From contig CM034546.1 of NCBI GenBank assembly GCA_020055645.1, positions 38,626,001 through 38,690,000 on the forward strand: 64,000 nt of DNA. The letters are read 5' to 3'. The notes below the pieces were generated by a model. The model was not told where the DNA came from. It ran no database searches and saw only the letters and a list, made by a program, of their open reading frames with translations. This DNA is from Tomocerus qinae (Eukaryota > Arthropoda > Collembola > Entomobryomorpha > Tomoceridae). A program made the position numbers and the translations under genes. Positions 52,560 through 64,000 of this stretch are shown piece by piece; position 1 is the stretch's first letter; each line of letters opens with the position of its first letter.

Positions 52560-55041
52560 ATGCAGTTATTTTTGAGAAATATGGCACTAATTATATTAGT
52601 AAGTTTGTTTTTAAATGCTGAAACCTCCCAAGGGTGGAACTTGAAAGACTTAGTACATTTAGAAAAAGATTGCTACATTAGTCTATTATTTCCACACTCA
52701 TTTTACAATCCCAAGAAAGAATTGCTACAAAATGAGATACAGGAAATCAGTTTTCCATTTGCTATTACAAAACTTAAATCCGATATTAATAAGACCGAAT
52801 GCCTACTAAATTTAGATCCCGAGATTTTACAGAGCCATTTCAATTCATACAACGATTATGGTTGTACGAACTATACTTATATCAAAAAAATCTAAACATA
52901 TCATCTCCACGTTTCTTATCCCGATTTGTTTGTGTGGTGTACATTGTGGTCGGTTTGAATCCTAACTCTTTTATGGACATTGTACTAACGGAATATGTTA
53001 GTGGGTCTTTCTATGAAAAACGTGAAAGTATTAACAACTATAAAAAACCCTACATTGAAAACGAAAAGCAGCCATACAGCTTAGGTGAACATTCTTCAGT
53101 TTATTTGCTCGTGGATAAGGAAGATTTAGAATTGCGCAAGCCAAAATCCCATTTCACATTCCGATTTAGACATAAAAGTTCTATAAGAATGACTGTTGAT
53201 ATTACACATTTTTTTAATACTAAATCTTGGTTGATTTTGTCCATATCAGATCCAAAAGACCAATATATATATTTTTTGTGTCCTATGTTATACTACCGAA
53301 AGAATATACAGATTAGAGGAAGAGTAGCCTATATTGCGATGGGATTATGGGTCGAAAACCTATCTTCGGGTAAGGAAATTCGTGACTGGGCATTTAAAAT
53401 ATTCATCAAAGAAAGCACCATAGCTAATTCTATATACGTTGACATTACTGTTGGTGGTCAAAACGCGTGGGCCATGAAAAACGAATTCTGCGGCCAACCC
53501 TTGCGCAGGACTTACAATGCCTTTGCCAACCAAAATTTTATTTCCATTGCAATTGCTTCAACAATTTTTGAGAAACTGTCGAATGCAACGTTATCCATGG
53601 GTAATAAATGCGATCAAACTTCTACTGATGTACATTTTCAATTTCAAACAATCGATATTGACAATTCTGTTAGTGATCCCTACAAAATTATTGTTCCGAC
53701 CATGGAAGATTCTTACAACTTCATTTCGTGCGTAGTTATTGAGGGTGAACGCCTTTTGTTTTATGGATATATTTTACCTTATCAACTCCATGCATGGATA
53801 GCCATCATTAGCACGACTAGTTTCGTTGTCGTTTTTGTTCACGGGGTAATTTATTGGAAGGAAAGAAAGAGCGTTCCATTTCTGATGATCTGCTATGCAT
53901 ATTTAATGGAGGTCAGCTATTTGTCAGAGAAGGTTGGAAAACCTCTTTGGATCAGATTAGTCCTCGGTCCATTGTTGCTCATGTTTATTGTATTGACAAA
54001 TGCGTACAAGGGAATTGTCATCACAGATATAATACAGCCACGTTCATTGAAACTTATTGAAACTATAAAAGACATTGCGAATCTACAAGATCCTACTCTG
54101 GTAACTACATTCAAAGACGCATCAGATTTTTATCCTTTTTATATTCCTGAATTTATGCAACACGTGATGCCACGAGATTATTTTTGCCCAAGAGATAGAT
54201 ATGGGAGTTATTTAAATCCTGATTCATACAACGATATAAAATGCAGATATTTTTACAAAGAAAAATTTACATTTAAAAAACAAAACCAAAGTGATCTCCA
54301 GGCGCTATTCCGTAATTTGAATAAAAATAAAAAGTCATACTACTTCCAAAACATTATTCAATTGCCAAATGTTATAAGATATGAAACTTCAGATTATAAT
54401 CTTACTGGAAAATATGACGAATCTATTGTTTCGAATAAGATAGCCGAATATTTTGCGTTTCCACCTGGATTTCCTTATACAAATCCCCTACATTTTATTT
54501 CTCAATGTAACAATTCTGCAATAATTATAAGAAGATCCCGTCTCCATCGATTTCTCAATGACTCTCATTGGAATCCCAAAAGTGGAGGTAAGCGACCAAA
54601 AAAGCAATTGTATTATGGAACAGAGGAAAACTCATTTTTGCCTCTGAAGATTTATTCTATATTCAAGAGCCAAGGAACGCCGTTAATGACACCTTTTCTC
54701 CGACAGAATTTCCATGCTCTTATCCAGTCTGGAATTTTTCATACTTGGTTGGATTTTCACCAAAGCTATAATTTTACAAAGTGCAAATCCTGCTGGAAAA
54801 AAGTCCCTTTCGACCCATGACATTTCATGATTCTAATTTTGGTACAATTTGGCACGTCTGTTTTTGCATTTCTTTCATTTATACTTTAACTTTCTTCTGG
54901 GAAAGTCGTGTTCGATTAAAACAAATAATTGTAATATCTATTTACAGCATTTATAGCGCACTACAAGCGATAGGAAATAATTCTTATGCACTAATCCTTA
55001 ACTCTCTCTCAATATTGGCACGAAAGATACGACCAAATTAA
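52560..55041 (+). CDS. Divergent ionotropic-receptor-like gene with two frame changes at poly-A runs (gene F)
   Basis: It starts with a signal-like segment (NMALIILVSLFLNAETSQG). The frame changes at an A7 run (52884-52890) and again at an A6 run (54797-54802). Between and after them lie M1 (LHAWIAIISTTSFVVVFVHG), a pore region (MICYAYLMEVSYLSEK), M3 (LLLMFIVLTNAYKGIVITDI, then IQPRS) and M4 (IWHVCFCISFIYTLTFFWES). The LTNAYKG..ITDI..P stretch is a good match to the M3 end of ionotropic receptors. Total length would be about 825 residues. Because both breaks coincide with homopolymers, sequencing or assembly error is as likely as pseudogenisation. It shares an upstream block with the other IR genes but little protein identity. 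Confidence 0.7.
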
Positions 55042-57112
55042 AAACGATACTAAGGAAACCTGGAACATAATAAGTTTTTATTTGTAGTATTAACAGCTTG
55101 CAAAATTAATTTTTGCCGTGTTTGCAGATCATGGATGTAAAATGCTTTTCGCAGTAATTTTTTAGTAGTGACAGACATGGAGAGATGGACAGACTGGTCA
55201 TTTCTGTAAAGTAACTACCTCTGTTTATTAACTGAGATGTACAAGATCCGGCAAAAGTTCATAATATTAATTTGTCATTTTCTATAGGCATGATATTAAT
55301 TGTTTCAATAGATGATAGATAATCCACTGTGATGAGATATTCGTTTTTATTGAATAGGAGCAGATTTAGCCAAATAACCAAATAGCCTAAACACCATATT
55401 ATACAACATGTTCATATAGGCTATTTCGTACACAAAACGAAAAGTTGATATAGAAGACTAAATGGTTCCTTAAGAGACGACACAATGTTAGTGTTGATGA
55501 CATTTAAGAATTTGTTATAGAATTAATCCAATGATTTTGAGTTTGATATAAACTAAAAACGGAGAATCTTTTAGCATTTAAGTCAATTAAACTATAGATA
55601 GAAGAGAATGAGAAATAAAAAATTATAATTATCCCCTTAGGTGGACACGGACAATTATCGGTGGAAAAATGAATGCTTATGTAAAAAATATAATTTATTT
55701 TAAACACAGAATTATTGACAGGAATTCAAGCTGAAAATCATCTCTGCGTCTTTAATTGATGCCCCATAGGGAAGTTGTGTGCCTATGCGTTGTAAGAAAC
55801 CAATTTTTAGACCACAACATTCTCACTCTTCAATAATTCCCTCACAACTAAAATTTTGCCGTCTATATAATTATGCACTAACTACCTAACAAGAATAAGA
55901 AAATAAACTTTTAATGGGAAGTCATGAAATATGAATAAACTAGAAATATTACTATTCTAAAAATTCTAAAAATATTAAATTTTTAATAAACCCACCTAAT
56001 TACATTATAACACCTTGGTTTACTTGCTTAGCCATTTACAGATATATATTTTTTAAATATGTATCAATATCTGAACATTATATACATTAAAATATTATAT
56101 GAAGTGAAGTATATCAGCCTATTTATTTTACACGCTGCATGAAAATTATCGTTTAATGCAGTACATATAAAGGTAGGTATTTTTGTGTAATATTCCAAAT
56201 AATGGCCCCCGGTCACGCGATCACCGTAACCCACTTTGTATTTTTTCTTAGGAGCACAACCTGCCCAGCCAAAGCACAAAAGTATGTATGGTGATTTGAA
56301 TATTTGATGACAATCTAGATACTTTTGTCAGAAACATCCGCGATATAAGGTGGAAACGGAGACTGATCATTTAAATCAATTAAGGTTGTCGATTTCAGGA
56401 TTAAAAATTTTGAAAATTTGTATTAAATTTAACTTCTTTTGAACATAAAATTGGTTAAATAACAAGCGGAAAATTTTCGCATATGCGTTATGCGTCCATG
56501 TCCCAAGGGGATGTTGAATATTTCTTGTAACGCAATTCTACAAAAACTAAATTTACTTCATTCATAACTTAAATATTACTTTCTAAGCATATTATATTAA
56601 GTAACTGACAAGAATTACAGAATAAAATGTCAATGAAATGTAATAGAATATTACTATTACATTAATAATTATTACATTAATTATTACATTAATTATTACA
56701 TTAATAATTACTATTACATTAATATTACTATTTTCTACTTATTATAATTATTATTATATTATAATATTATTATTTTCTAATTACTAATACTAGGTTAATT
56801 TATTATGAGTCTTGTGCAAATAAGGACGAATGAATCTTAAATGCACGAGTTGAGATGAAGACGAAGACTGATTTATTATTAGTCCGAATGTATGCAATGT
56901 GAAATGTGCATAATAAGTACCTACCGTATTAATCGAATTAATTCTCCGGGTTGTTATTGCGGGGATGCAAAAACTAAAGTATCCTAGTATCCAGGATACT
57001 TTGGGATTTTTGGCATTAACGCATGTAATAAGGCGGTACTCGCCCAAACTCGCCCCCTTGGGGGCGGGTTTGGCTACACACACACGTGACTTTGCCGTAA
57101 AAGGCGAAAAGT
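55042..57112. other. AT-rich intergenic region
   Basis: No supportable gene. A TTACATTAATAATTA simple repeat occupies about 56640-56775. Scattered frames are short and lack motifs. Confidence 0.5.
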
Positions 57113-57360
57113 GAGGCGCAAAAGCAAAAGAATGAGGCGGAAAGGCAAAAAATGAGGAGCAAAAGCAAAAAAATGAGGCGCAAAAGCAAAAAAATGAGGC
57201 GCAAAAGCAAAAAAATGAGGCGCAAAAGCAAAAAAATGAGGCGCAAAAGCAAAAAAATGAGGCGCCAAGCCAAAAAATGAGGCGCAAAAGAAAAAATTAG
57301 GCGAAAAGCAAAAAATGAGAAGCAAGACCAAAAAAATGAGGCTCAAAAGCAAAGAAATGT
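57113..57360. repeat. 21-bp tandem repeat, about 11 copies
   Basis: The unit is close to AATGAGGCGCAAAAGCAAAA plus one base, most regular at 57150-57260 and decaying outward. It keeps minus-strand frames open (FAFAPHF-type repeats), which are not genes. Confidence 0.9.
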
Positions 57361-57923
57361 GAAAAGAGTCGAGAGACCCTGATACAATTTAATACATGTG
57401 CCTGTGCCTGGCCATGTGTATACTTAATGCATGAAAGAAATTGATATTATGATTCGATATTATGTATTGAAATTTCACTTCCCTCCAGAATCGCATATTT
57501 AAGATATTAATAATCAAAACAAGCTTTAAATTATTATTTTTACCTACCTGATTTATGAGTTGTGTTGTGGCATCTTAATTGTCAATGGAAAGGTGTTTTG
57601 GGGCGATTTGTATATCAATGCATGGATTCGCAGCATTTCATCGATAAATAAACATTTCGTTTGAAATTACCCCTAAGTATATGCAAATGTTAATGAAGTA
57701 GTCCTTTATTATGTATCACATGATAAATGGGCACATGCACTTGAACGAACTGATTCAACAGATCGAATTTATGAACGAATCAATCAATATCAATCAACAG
57801 TTTTAAGTTTGAGGGATAATAAATTTAATAATATTAAAAGTTGTATTATCGTCTGTCATGTAGTAATAAATGTGTGCAGTTTGTCATAGACTTTAATTGA
57901 TAATTTTTTCAATTGGCACCGAA
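57361..57923. other. Intergenic, upstream of the zinc finger-OTU gene
   Basis: No gene or clear repeat. It must contain the promoter of the downstream gene, but no motif stands out. Confidence 0.4.
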
Positions 57924-60900
57924 ATGAGTGACAAGAGTAAAACAGGCCATGGGCATAGTGAGGTCAAATACGGCTGTAGAAAGCCCGGGTGTACTTATAG
58001 TGGTAGGAAAGACAATTTAAAAAGACATTATACAAGTGCACATCCAGGATTTAATCCTGAACATGAACCTGGGCAGCCAAAAGTTGATTCATATTTTAAG
58101 AAATCATCATCAAGTGAAAGTGACGAGGCAAAGTCACCCGCATCTTCATTTCTTTCACCTACGTCTCCATTTGCATCAAAGTTAGCTCTATCTCCAAGGA
58201 TTTTGTTTGCAGAAGAGGTAATTAGACGAAATAGTCATTATGTTGTAAAATTCAAGGTTTCCCAATTCCCACTTGGAAAAAGGTAATAATAAAATCGAAT
58301 TGGAAATGTGTGAAATAATGGGTATAGATAGTAAAGTATGCCAAAATTCTAATTTTTTGGCTTTATTTCCCACATTTCCCGCATTTCTCGAGCATCAAAC
58401 TAAGTGGGGTGTGAAATGAAGACATTCGAAACCTTGGGTAAATTATCAATTTTTGGAATATCCATTCTGTAACGAAGTCTACTTTTAAGTCATAATTAAT
58501 ATGTGTTATTACAGCCTAAGCCAAAAATAAAAGACCCAGTAACCGATGAAATTTTTAAATGCGCCGAGACATCAACTCAGGTAAAAAATAGTAAAATCTA
58601 AATATTTTAAATTACCTAAATAATGCCTATTACCCAAATACTGAAAGTCCTGTTGTCATTATCTACATGTTGGCGGTAAACAGTTGCTTCATGCAATAAA
58701 GTGAATGTGCGTTATTCAAAAGCATTATTTTATATTTAAAATTTCGAAGACCAATTATGTAGCTCAATTCAATGTTTTCAAAGACAGCATTACTAGAGTC
58801 CAAAAATATTCCTATATTACCAAATTTTAAATTTGAACCCTTTGAAATGTCCTTATTAAGAAAACACATCTAATTTTGCCAAAATGAATGACCCCATCAA
58901 TTTTAGCTGCAAAAATTTACAGTAGCGGCTCTAGGATTTGCGAGGCATGGGCAAAATGTTCTTGGGAGGCCTTACATTAATATCTCACAAAAAAGGCAAT
59001 TACAAAATAAAAGTTGTAGGAAAGTCTGTGTTTCCTGAACGAACTTATTTAAATTAGCAAAATTAGACAAATAAACTAATTTTTGTGCCAAAATAAAATA
59101 AAAAATAAGAAATAATCGTTAATTTTTCGCTGGGGTCGGTAACCGGTGAAATCGTTGAAAATTCAAACAACTATTTTTACCCTACTATCTAGTTCAGGCA
59201 GTTCATTCCTAGCTATTCCAAATCATTATTGGCCAGCTAAAATGGAATTTGGATAAGAATTTGCAGATAGAAAGAATGCACTAAGTTTTACAGATATTTA
59301 AAAATTGCATTTTTTACTATTAAATTCTCAAATATTATTATAAAACTTTTGCTGAAGTTCAATACTTTCAATTTACTATTATATTGACTATTAGTACAAC
59401 AGGAGGGATTAATACATTTAGTACCGTTTTTCCCAATCGCCAAACATTTTTCTACAAACCATCTTTATATTAATTCAAATCTTTTAAATTGAATTTGGCA
59501 TAAAATTACTGAAAGCAAGATGAAAAGATTAAAAATAAGGCCCTAAAACTCGCTAGTATTATCGCTAATTAGGCATTTCAGCATTTGATAAGTTTCATTC
59601 CTTTTATCTACCAAAACTTTTTTCCTGTTTAAAATCAACAACTAATGGAAAATTAATTTTCTACAACTACTGCAATTTTACAGTTGCATCGCAACAAAAT
59701 CTGTTGCTGTTGAAATTCCTGATATATTATATGCGACTATGTGATCAAAACTACTAAAAACGACCAAGGCTAGCAAAGAGTATCGAGTCGAGAGTGCCGT
59801 AAATTCCGCATGCCGCTAATTGCCGTAAATGCCGTTAACAAATTTTGAGCTACAATAAGCCGTTATATGCAAATATATTCAAAATGCAACGCTTAATTTG
59901 TCATTCTTATTATTACTACCATAAATCATTCATTTAAATTCCCGCTGTATTTAATCTGTGAAAATTGTTATCAAAAAACATTTAATTTCAAAACTGAAAT
60001 GTCAATTATTAAACTATATTAGTGTGCTTATAGAAGTTAACGGCAAGAGGTATCGGAAAAAAAATTACGGTCTGCCGATTTTATTCGGTGTAATTTACAT
60101 TAAATTTTAAATATTCGGTTTTCATTAACAGGAAACGGAAAATTTTCGTCATAAAAGAATACGATTGGACCAAATGCATAGCAATGTGGAAGTTATTTTA
60201 CTAAAGTGTGAAGAAATTTTGGGAAGTATTCAACAAAAATCTCTGCAACAAACTCGATATGTAATAGAACAAAATATCTCAATATTTGACAGCATCAAAA
60301 GATTTTGTGAAAACTCTCAATTGATGCAAGCTAACTATTTTAATAAAGAAGATTCAATTGTTGCAGCTTGTCTGCCTAATGTTATGAAGTCAAATTATGT
60401 TCCAGCGAAAGTTAAAAGAGATGGAAATTGCTGGTATTCTGCAATTGCTATGGCCTTGTTTGGAGATGAAAAAATTCATTCTATTATACGCTTGGGAGTT
60501 TTGCAACAGGTAGTAGAAAATGAAGAAAACTTATCGTCTGCAGTTAGAGCTACATATGGCGAGGATTTTAAGTTCTTGTTTAATGAAGTCGCCACAAACA
60601 ACCATTGGTCGTTTAACACTGTACATTTAATTACCAGTGAGGTTATTAACCGGCCAATAATTGTATTTGAAAAATTCGATATCAACGACCCAGATCTCTT
60701 TGGAGACTCTTCGAAGGGCGAAGACTACTTCCGCAAATATTTTTCAGAACCAAGAAAAGAAAGCAATCATCTGCAGTATATATCAAATCCATTACACAGT
60801 GGCAAATCTCCTGTAAATGTTTTCCTTTATGACGAACATTTCACACCTTTGCTCCCTCGAAATATGTGTGAATTTAAACCTTTTGACGTGTCTACAAAAG

Positions 60901-63872
60901 CTTTAAAATCTATACACTACAAATATAATTATATCAAACCTTGCTCTTTGGCTAATAAGAAACAATCTTCACCTACCGTGATAATTGATTTAGATTTAAG
61001 GCCTACAGGGAAACAGACAACAGCTCACAGCCACGAGAAGAAGAGAAAAGAAGACTTAAGTAGTGTTGATTCTATAAAAATATCTAAGGACATAAAAGTG
61101 CCTACAGTCCAGGAAGTTCCTACACACATGCATTTACCAACTATGGAAGGAGTTGCTACAAGTGCAACTGAACAGGAGCAACCAGTTAAAATTAGCACCA
61201 ATTTAAAAAATAAACTAGAGCTTCCAGTAACATTAGAGTCACTAGCTTCACTTGTTATTGACATGAAATCAACCCTAGTTAAAAAAATAGATATGCTGGA
61301 AACAGAAATATCGGAATTAAAAAAAGAGAAGCAAAAGCCATTGCTCACTAAAAAGCTGTCGCCTGAGGAAAAAGATATAGCAGCCGTAGCAAAATGTAAA
61401 ACATTGGACAAGCTAAGGGAGGTACTTCCTGGTTTTTCTTTCAAATATGTAGAAACAGTAGATGTGGATGAACCAGGCTGTAGCAAAGATGAAGATGAAG
61501 GAGTACCAAATTATTGTGAAGCAACGTGCATATGCTGCGTGATGAACGAAAGACCAACAAATTTGCCAAAATCTCCTGGAATTTTGAGATTCAAATTAAC
61601 TAAGGGTAGTAAAAACTTTACTTCATTAACAGGCTCCCAATCCAGAGATTTCTTAAATTTCAAAAAAAAATTAATAGCCACCTTTCATTAAAATCGCATA
61701 TTGAAGCGGCAGCTGAAATGGCCAAAGAAAATAAAGAATTAACAAACTATAATTATATTGCTGGGAAAGTTGTGGGCCAAATTGCGTACAAATCTGCTGG
61801 GAATTTCTCTGACTTTGAAAGGTTGTTGCAGTTACAGGCCTCTATCGGAACCAATATTGGACATATTAATCATAGTAGGGAATTTTGTGCAGCTTTGCAT
61901 AATCAATTTTACGATATTTTAAGAAATCAATTATCATTGGATCTAAAAGCTGAAATTCCAGCCACGGGAAAACCAACCCCTGTATCGGTTATTGCAGACA
62001 AAATGACAACAAACAAACGAACCGGACAAATTGTGGGTTTAATAGGGTTTACAGCTGGAAAAATTCGACCTTACTTCTATGATTACAGTGCTGTAAAAGA
62101 CCATACTGGAAAGGGAATAGCTCAACAAATCCGTACATCCTTGTCAGCAGATTTTCCTGACAATTCGGAATTAAAAGCGAGGTCAGTAATACTTCATACT
62201 TCTATCAAATATTTCTTGCTTGTCATTATGATAATTATGATTTTACTTCATTGATAAGTACAGTTGACTTTATGCATCGGATTAAGAATATTTTGATTCA
62301 ATATTGCATAGGCTCGTTGGAATCGCAGTGGATGGCCAGATTGTCCATTTGAAAGTAATGGATCATTTATTACAAAATATGAACATTACTGATGGACAAA
62401 ATTGGTTTAGTTTATCGTGGGACCCGGCACATGTATTAGAACTTGCAGAACAAGATGCACAAAAAGTCAAAGGAAATATTGCGACAAAAATTAAACGACT
62501 AGTATCAGAAAATAATTCGACGTTCAATGGAAAGGCATATGAAGGGCTTCTAGAATTATCCGACAATTCAGCTATGAAGCCAATACAATTTTCGGACACT
62601 CGTTTTGCTACTTACAGTTACTTAGTGTACAAAAATTTTTTGCACAACTATGAGTATTACTACGCATACTTCAGTCAACAGCAAATTAGGAATGCAACGA
62701 TGATTAGAGAATTGGAAGCAGCAGAATTTGTATATGGGGTTACTGCATTGTATGATGTGTATAAGCATATAAATTTTCTTTCCCAAACATTTCAGAAAGT
62801 TGAGTTGCTTCCGTGGCAATTGGCAAAAGTTATTAATAAAGGTATACAGGATTTAGAGACCATGAAAACCAGACTACTTTCAATAGAGTCTTTGGATGAA
62901 AGTGACGGGAAAGAGGACCCTTTAAAAACGTTTTTGTCTGCAAAGACTGAGTTAGAGTCTACCGCCCAATATAAGAGGAAGGACATTTTATTTCGAAAGA
63001 ATGTGATACGAACACATAGAAGCATGGCACCACAATCAGTAGTGGCATCTGAGGCAGCGGAAGATAGTTTAAAAGTAGTTAGAGATGCTGTCTGCCAAAA
63101 GACTTGCGCAGAAGTTGCTAAATTCATTGCCTCATTTGCAAATCATCTTCGAGATCGATTTATTAAAAGCCAACCGAAAATTGTTAAAATGTCGCAAGAA
63201 ATTTTTGACATTCAATCAGTTTACAAACATTATATACATTCGTCAGTTCCAACTGATCTGAGCAGCTTAGTTGCTTTGGCTAAAACAAATGGTGTATTAG
63301 ACAATAATATAAGTCTACTATCAATAAGTAATGAATATAGGGAATTTGTGAAAAGAATTTCAGTTGCCCTTATTGATTCGGAACCCACTAAAAAGAAACA
63401 GCAATTTCTTAAACTAGTAGCAGAAATTGGTAGAGAAGAAGCAGAAAAAAGAAGAACAGAAATCATGCTCAATGAATATGTTGAAATAGATAGGGAGTTA
63501 GCTATATATTATGACTTTTGCAATAGCGTTGAAAATAGAGCAATAGAAAATATTTCACAGTTGCTAATTACAAGTATGTTGCGTACTCATTGCGAAGCTG
63601 TAGTGGAAGGAATGGGAAGTGTGGTTTCTGAAGATGCGGAGTTCCGTCCAAAATTGCATATTGACAGCCTTAAAAAGAAAGCGTTTGTAAAATGGAACGG
63701 ACCAAAGGCAGGGAGCAGTTCAATAAAGTTAGTAGAAAAGGCATTGGACTTACACTTTGGTAGTCGCCAACAATGGAGATTTTTTCAAGTTGGGGGGTCA
63801 CTTTTAAAGTGGACTACCTCCATGGTTGTCGATAGACTAGAGCAGATGGAAAGTCATATAAATATAAACTAA
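57924..63872 (+). CDS. Zinc finger + OTU protease + hAT-like transposase fusion, four exons, one frameshift
   Basis: The model has exon 1 at 57924-58217, exon 2 at 58515-58580, exon 3 at 60132-62181 and exon 4 at 62312-63872, all with GT-AG borders and matching phases. Exon 1 encodes a C2H2-like finger (C-x4-C-x11-H-x4-H in GCRKPGCTYSGRKDNLKRHY). Exon 3 encodes an OTU cysteine-protease domain with RDGNCWYSAIAMALFG (catalytic Asp and Cys) and a matching His in LYDEHFTPLL. A coiled coil (LVKKIDMLETEISELKKEKQ) and a Cys-rich segment (CEATCICCV) follow. An A9 run at 61662-61670 shifts the frame just before a region continuing into the transposase-like part (VDGQIVHLKVMDHL, WDPAHVLELA, FSDTRFATYSYLVYK, RTHCEAVVEGMGSV). 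This part resembles hAT-type/ZNF862-like proteins. OTU domains remove ubiquitin; their role in a transposon is unclear. Confidence 0.55.
58581..60131 (+). other. Long intron of the zinc finger-OTU gene
   Basis: It starts GTAAAAAATAG and ends CATTAACAG. It is AT-rich and no gene is seen inside. The first intron (58218-58514) is likewise without features. Confidence 0.45.
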
Positions 63873-64000
63873 AACTTTCGAACTTAATTCCATTGATTAT
63901 ATACTATAGGGTCGCCCTGTCACTTATATATTTCTTTTCTCTGACATATTAATTAGGCTAGACTAGGTGACAAATAGGTCTGTAAGCCATCCTGTAGAGC
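63873..64000. other. 3' flank of the zinc finger-OTU gene
   Basis: No gene. The window ends before any terminal repeat of the putative transposon could be recognised. Confidence 0.4.

Noticed and set aside
56790..57352. Minus-strand frames with Phe/Cys- and Phe/Ala/Pro/His-rich repeats
   Set aside because: They translate the 21-bp tandem repeat at 57113-57360 and overlap each other in several frames.

Overview
The window is a piece of an AT-rich animal nuclear genome, almost certainly an arthropod. The evidence is an expanded array of chemosensory ionotropic-receptor-like (IR) genes, spliceosomal introns with GT-AG borders, BEL/Pao and hAT-type transposons, and a Maverick/Polinton virus-like element. 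A springtail or another lineage with large intronless IR expansions would fit, but the species cannot be read from the sequence.

Host layer: six IR-like genes lie head-to-tail on the + strand: the 3' part of one at 1-865, a frameshifted copy at 5797-7729, intact copies at 11293-13218, 43198-45108 and 47394-49319, and a divergent copy at 52560-55041 whose frame breaks twice at poly-A runs. Five of them (all but the truncated first) carry a related 1.6-1.9 kb upstream block that begins near a very conserved 37-nt motif, so the array grew by duplication of gene plus upstream region. Two intact copies share a nearly identical tract of about 870 bp, which suggests recent gene conversion or partial duplication.

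Mobile layer: homology between IR units stops at about 13.70 kb and resumes at about 41.18 kb. The 27.5 kb between is an accumulation of insertions. Its core (17.56-33.54 kb) is a Polinton, mostly on the minus strand. From right to left it holds an integrase, a penton-like minor capsid protein, a basic core-like protein, the major capsid protein, an adenain-type protease, a small unknown protein, protein-primed DNA polymerase B, a packaging ATPase and two small conserved proteins. The polymerase (three frameshifts, an altered motif B) and the major capsid gene (an early stop, a frameshift and a transposon insertion) are broken. The integrase, ATPase, protease and penton frames are open. Diverging from the integrase is an intact gene for a BIR+RING protein of the inhibitor-of-apoptosis type. 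Next to it lies a cluster of three paralogous, roughly 60-residue proteins with paired CxxC motifs that I do not recognise. A small spliced acidic gene with a 12-nt exon lies just beyond. Terminal inverted repeats of the Polinton could not be identified.

A 3.25 kb foldback-type transposon (25009-28256), with a second element nested in it, sits inside the major capsid gene. Other mobile elements include a BEL/Pao gag remnant, several MITEs (one with a perfect 8-bp hAT-type target duplication), a 1.2 kb minisatellite of 21-bp units and many shorter tandem repeats.

The right end (57924-63872) holds a four-exon gene predicted to join a C2H2 zinc finger, an OTU-type cysteine protease domain, a coiled coil and a hAT-like transposase domain. 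One frameshift in it lies at an A9 run.
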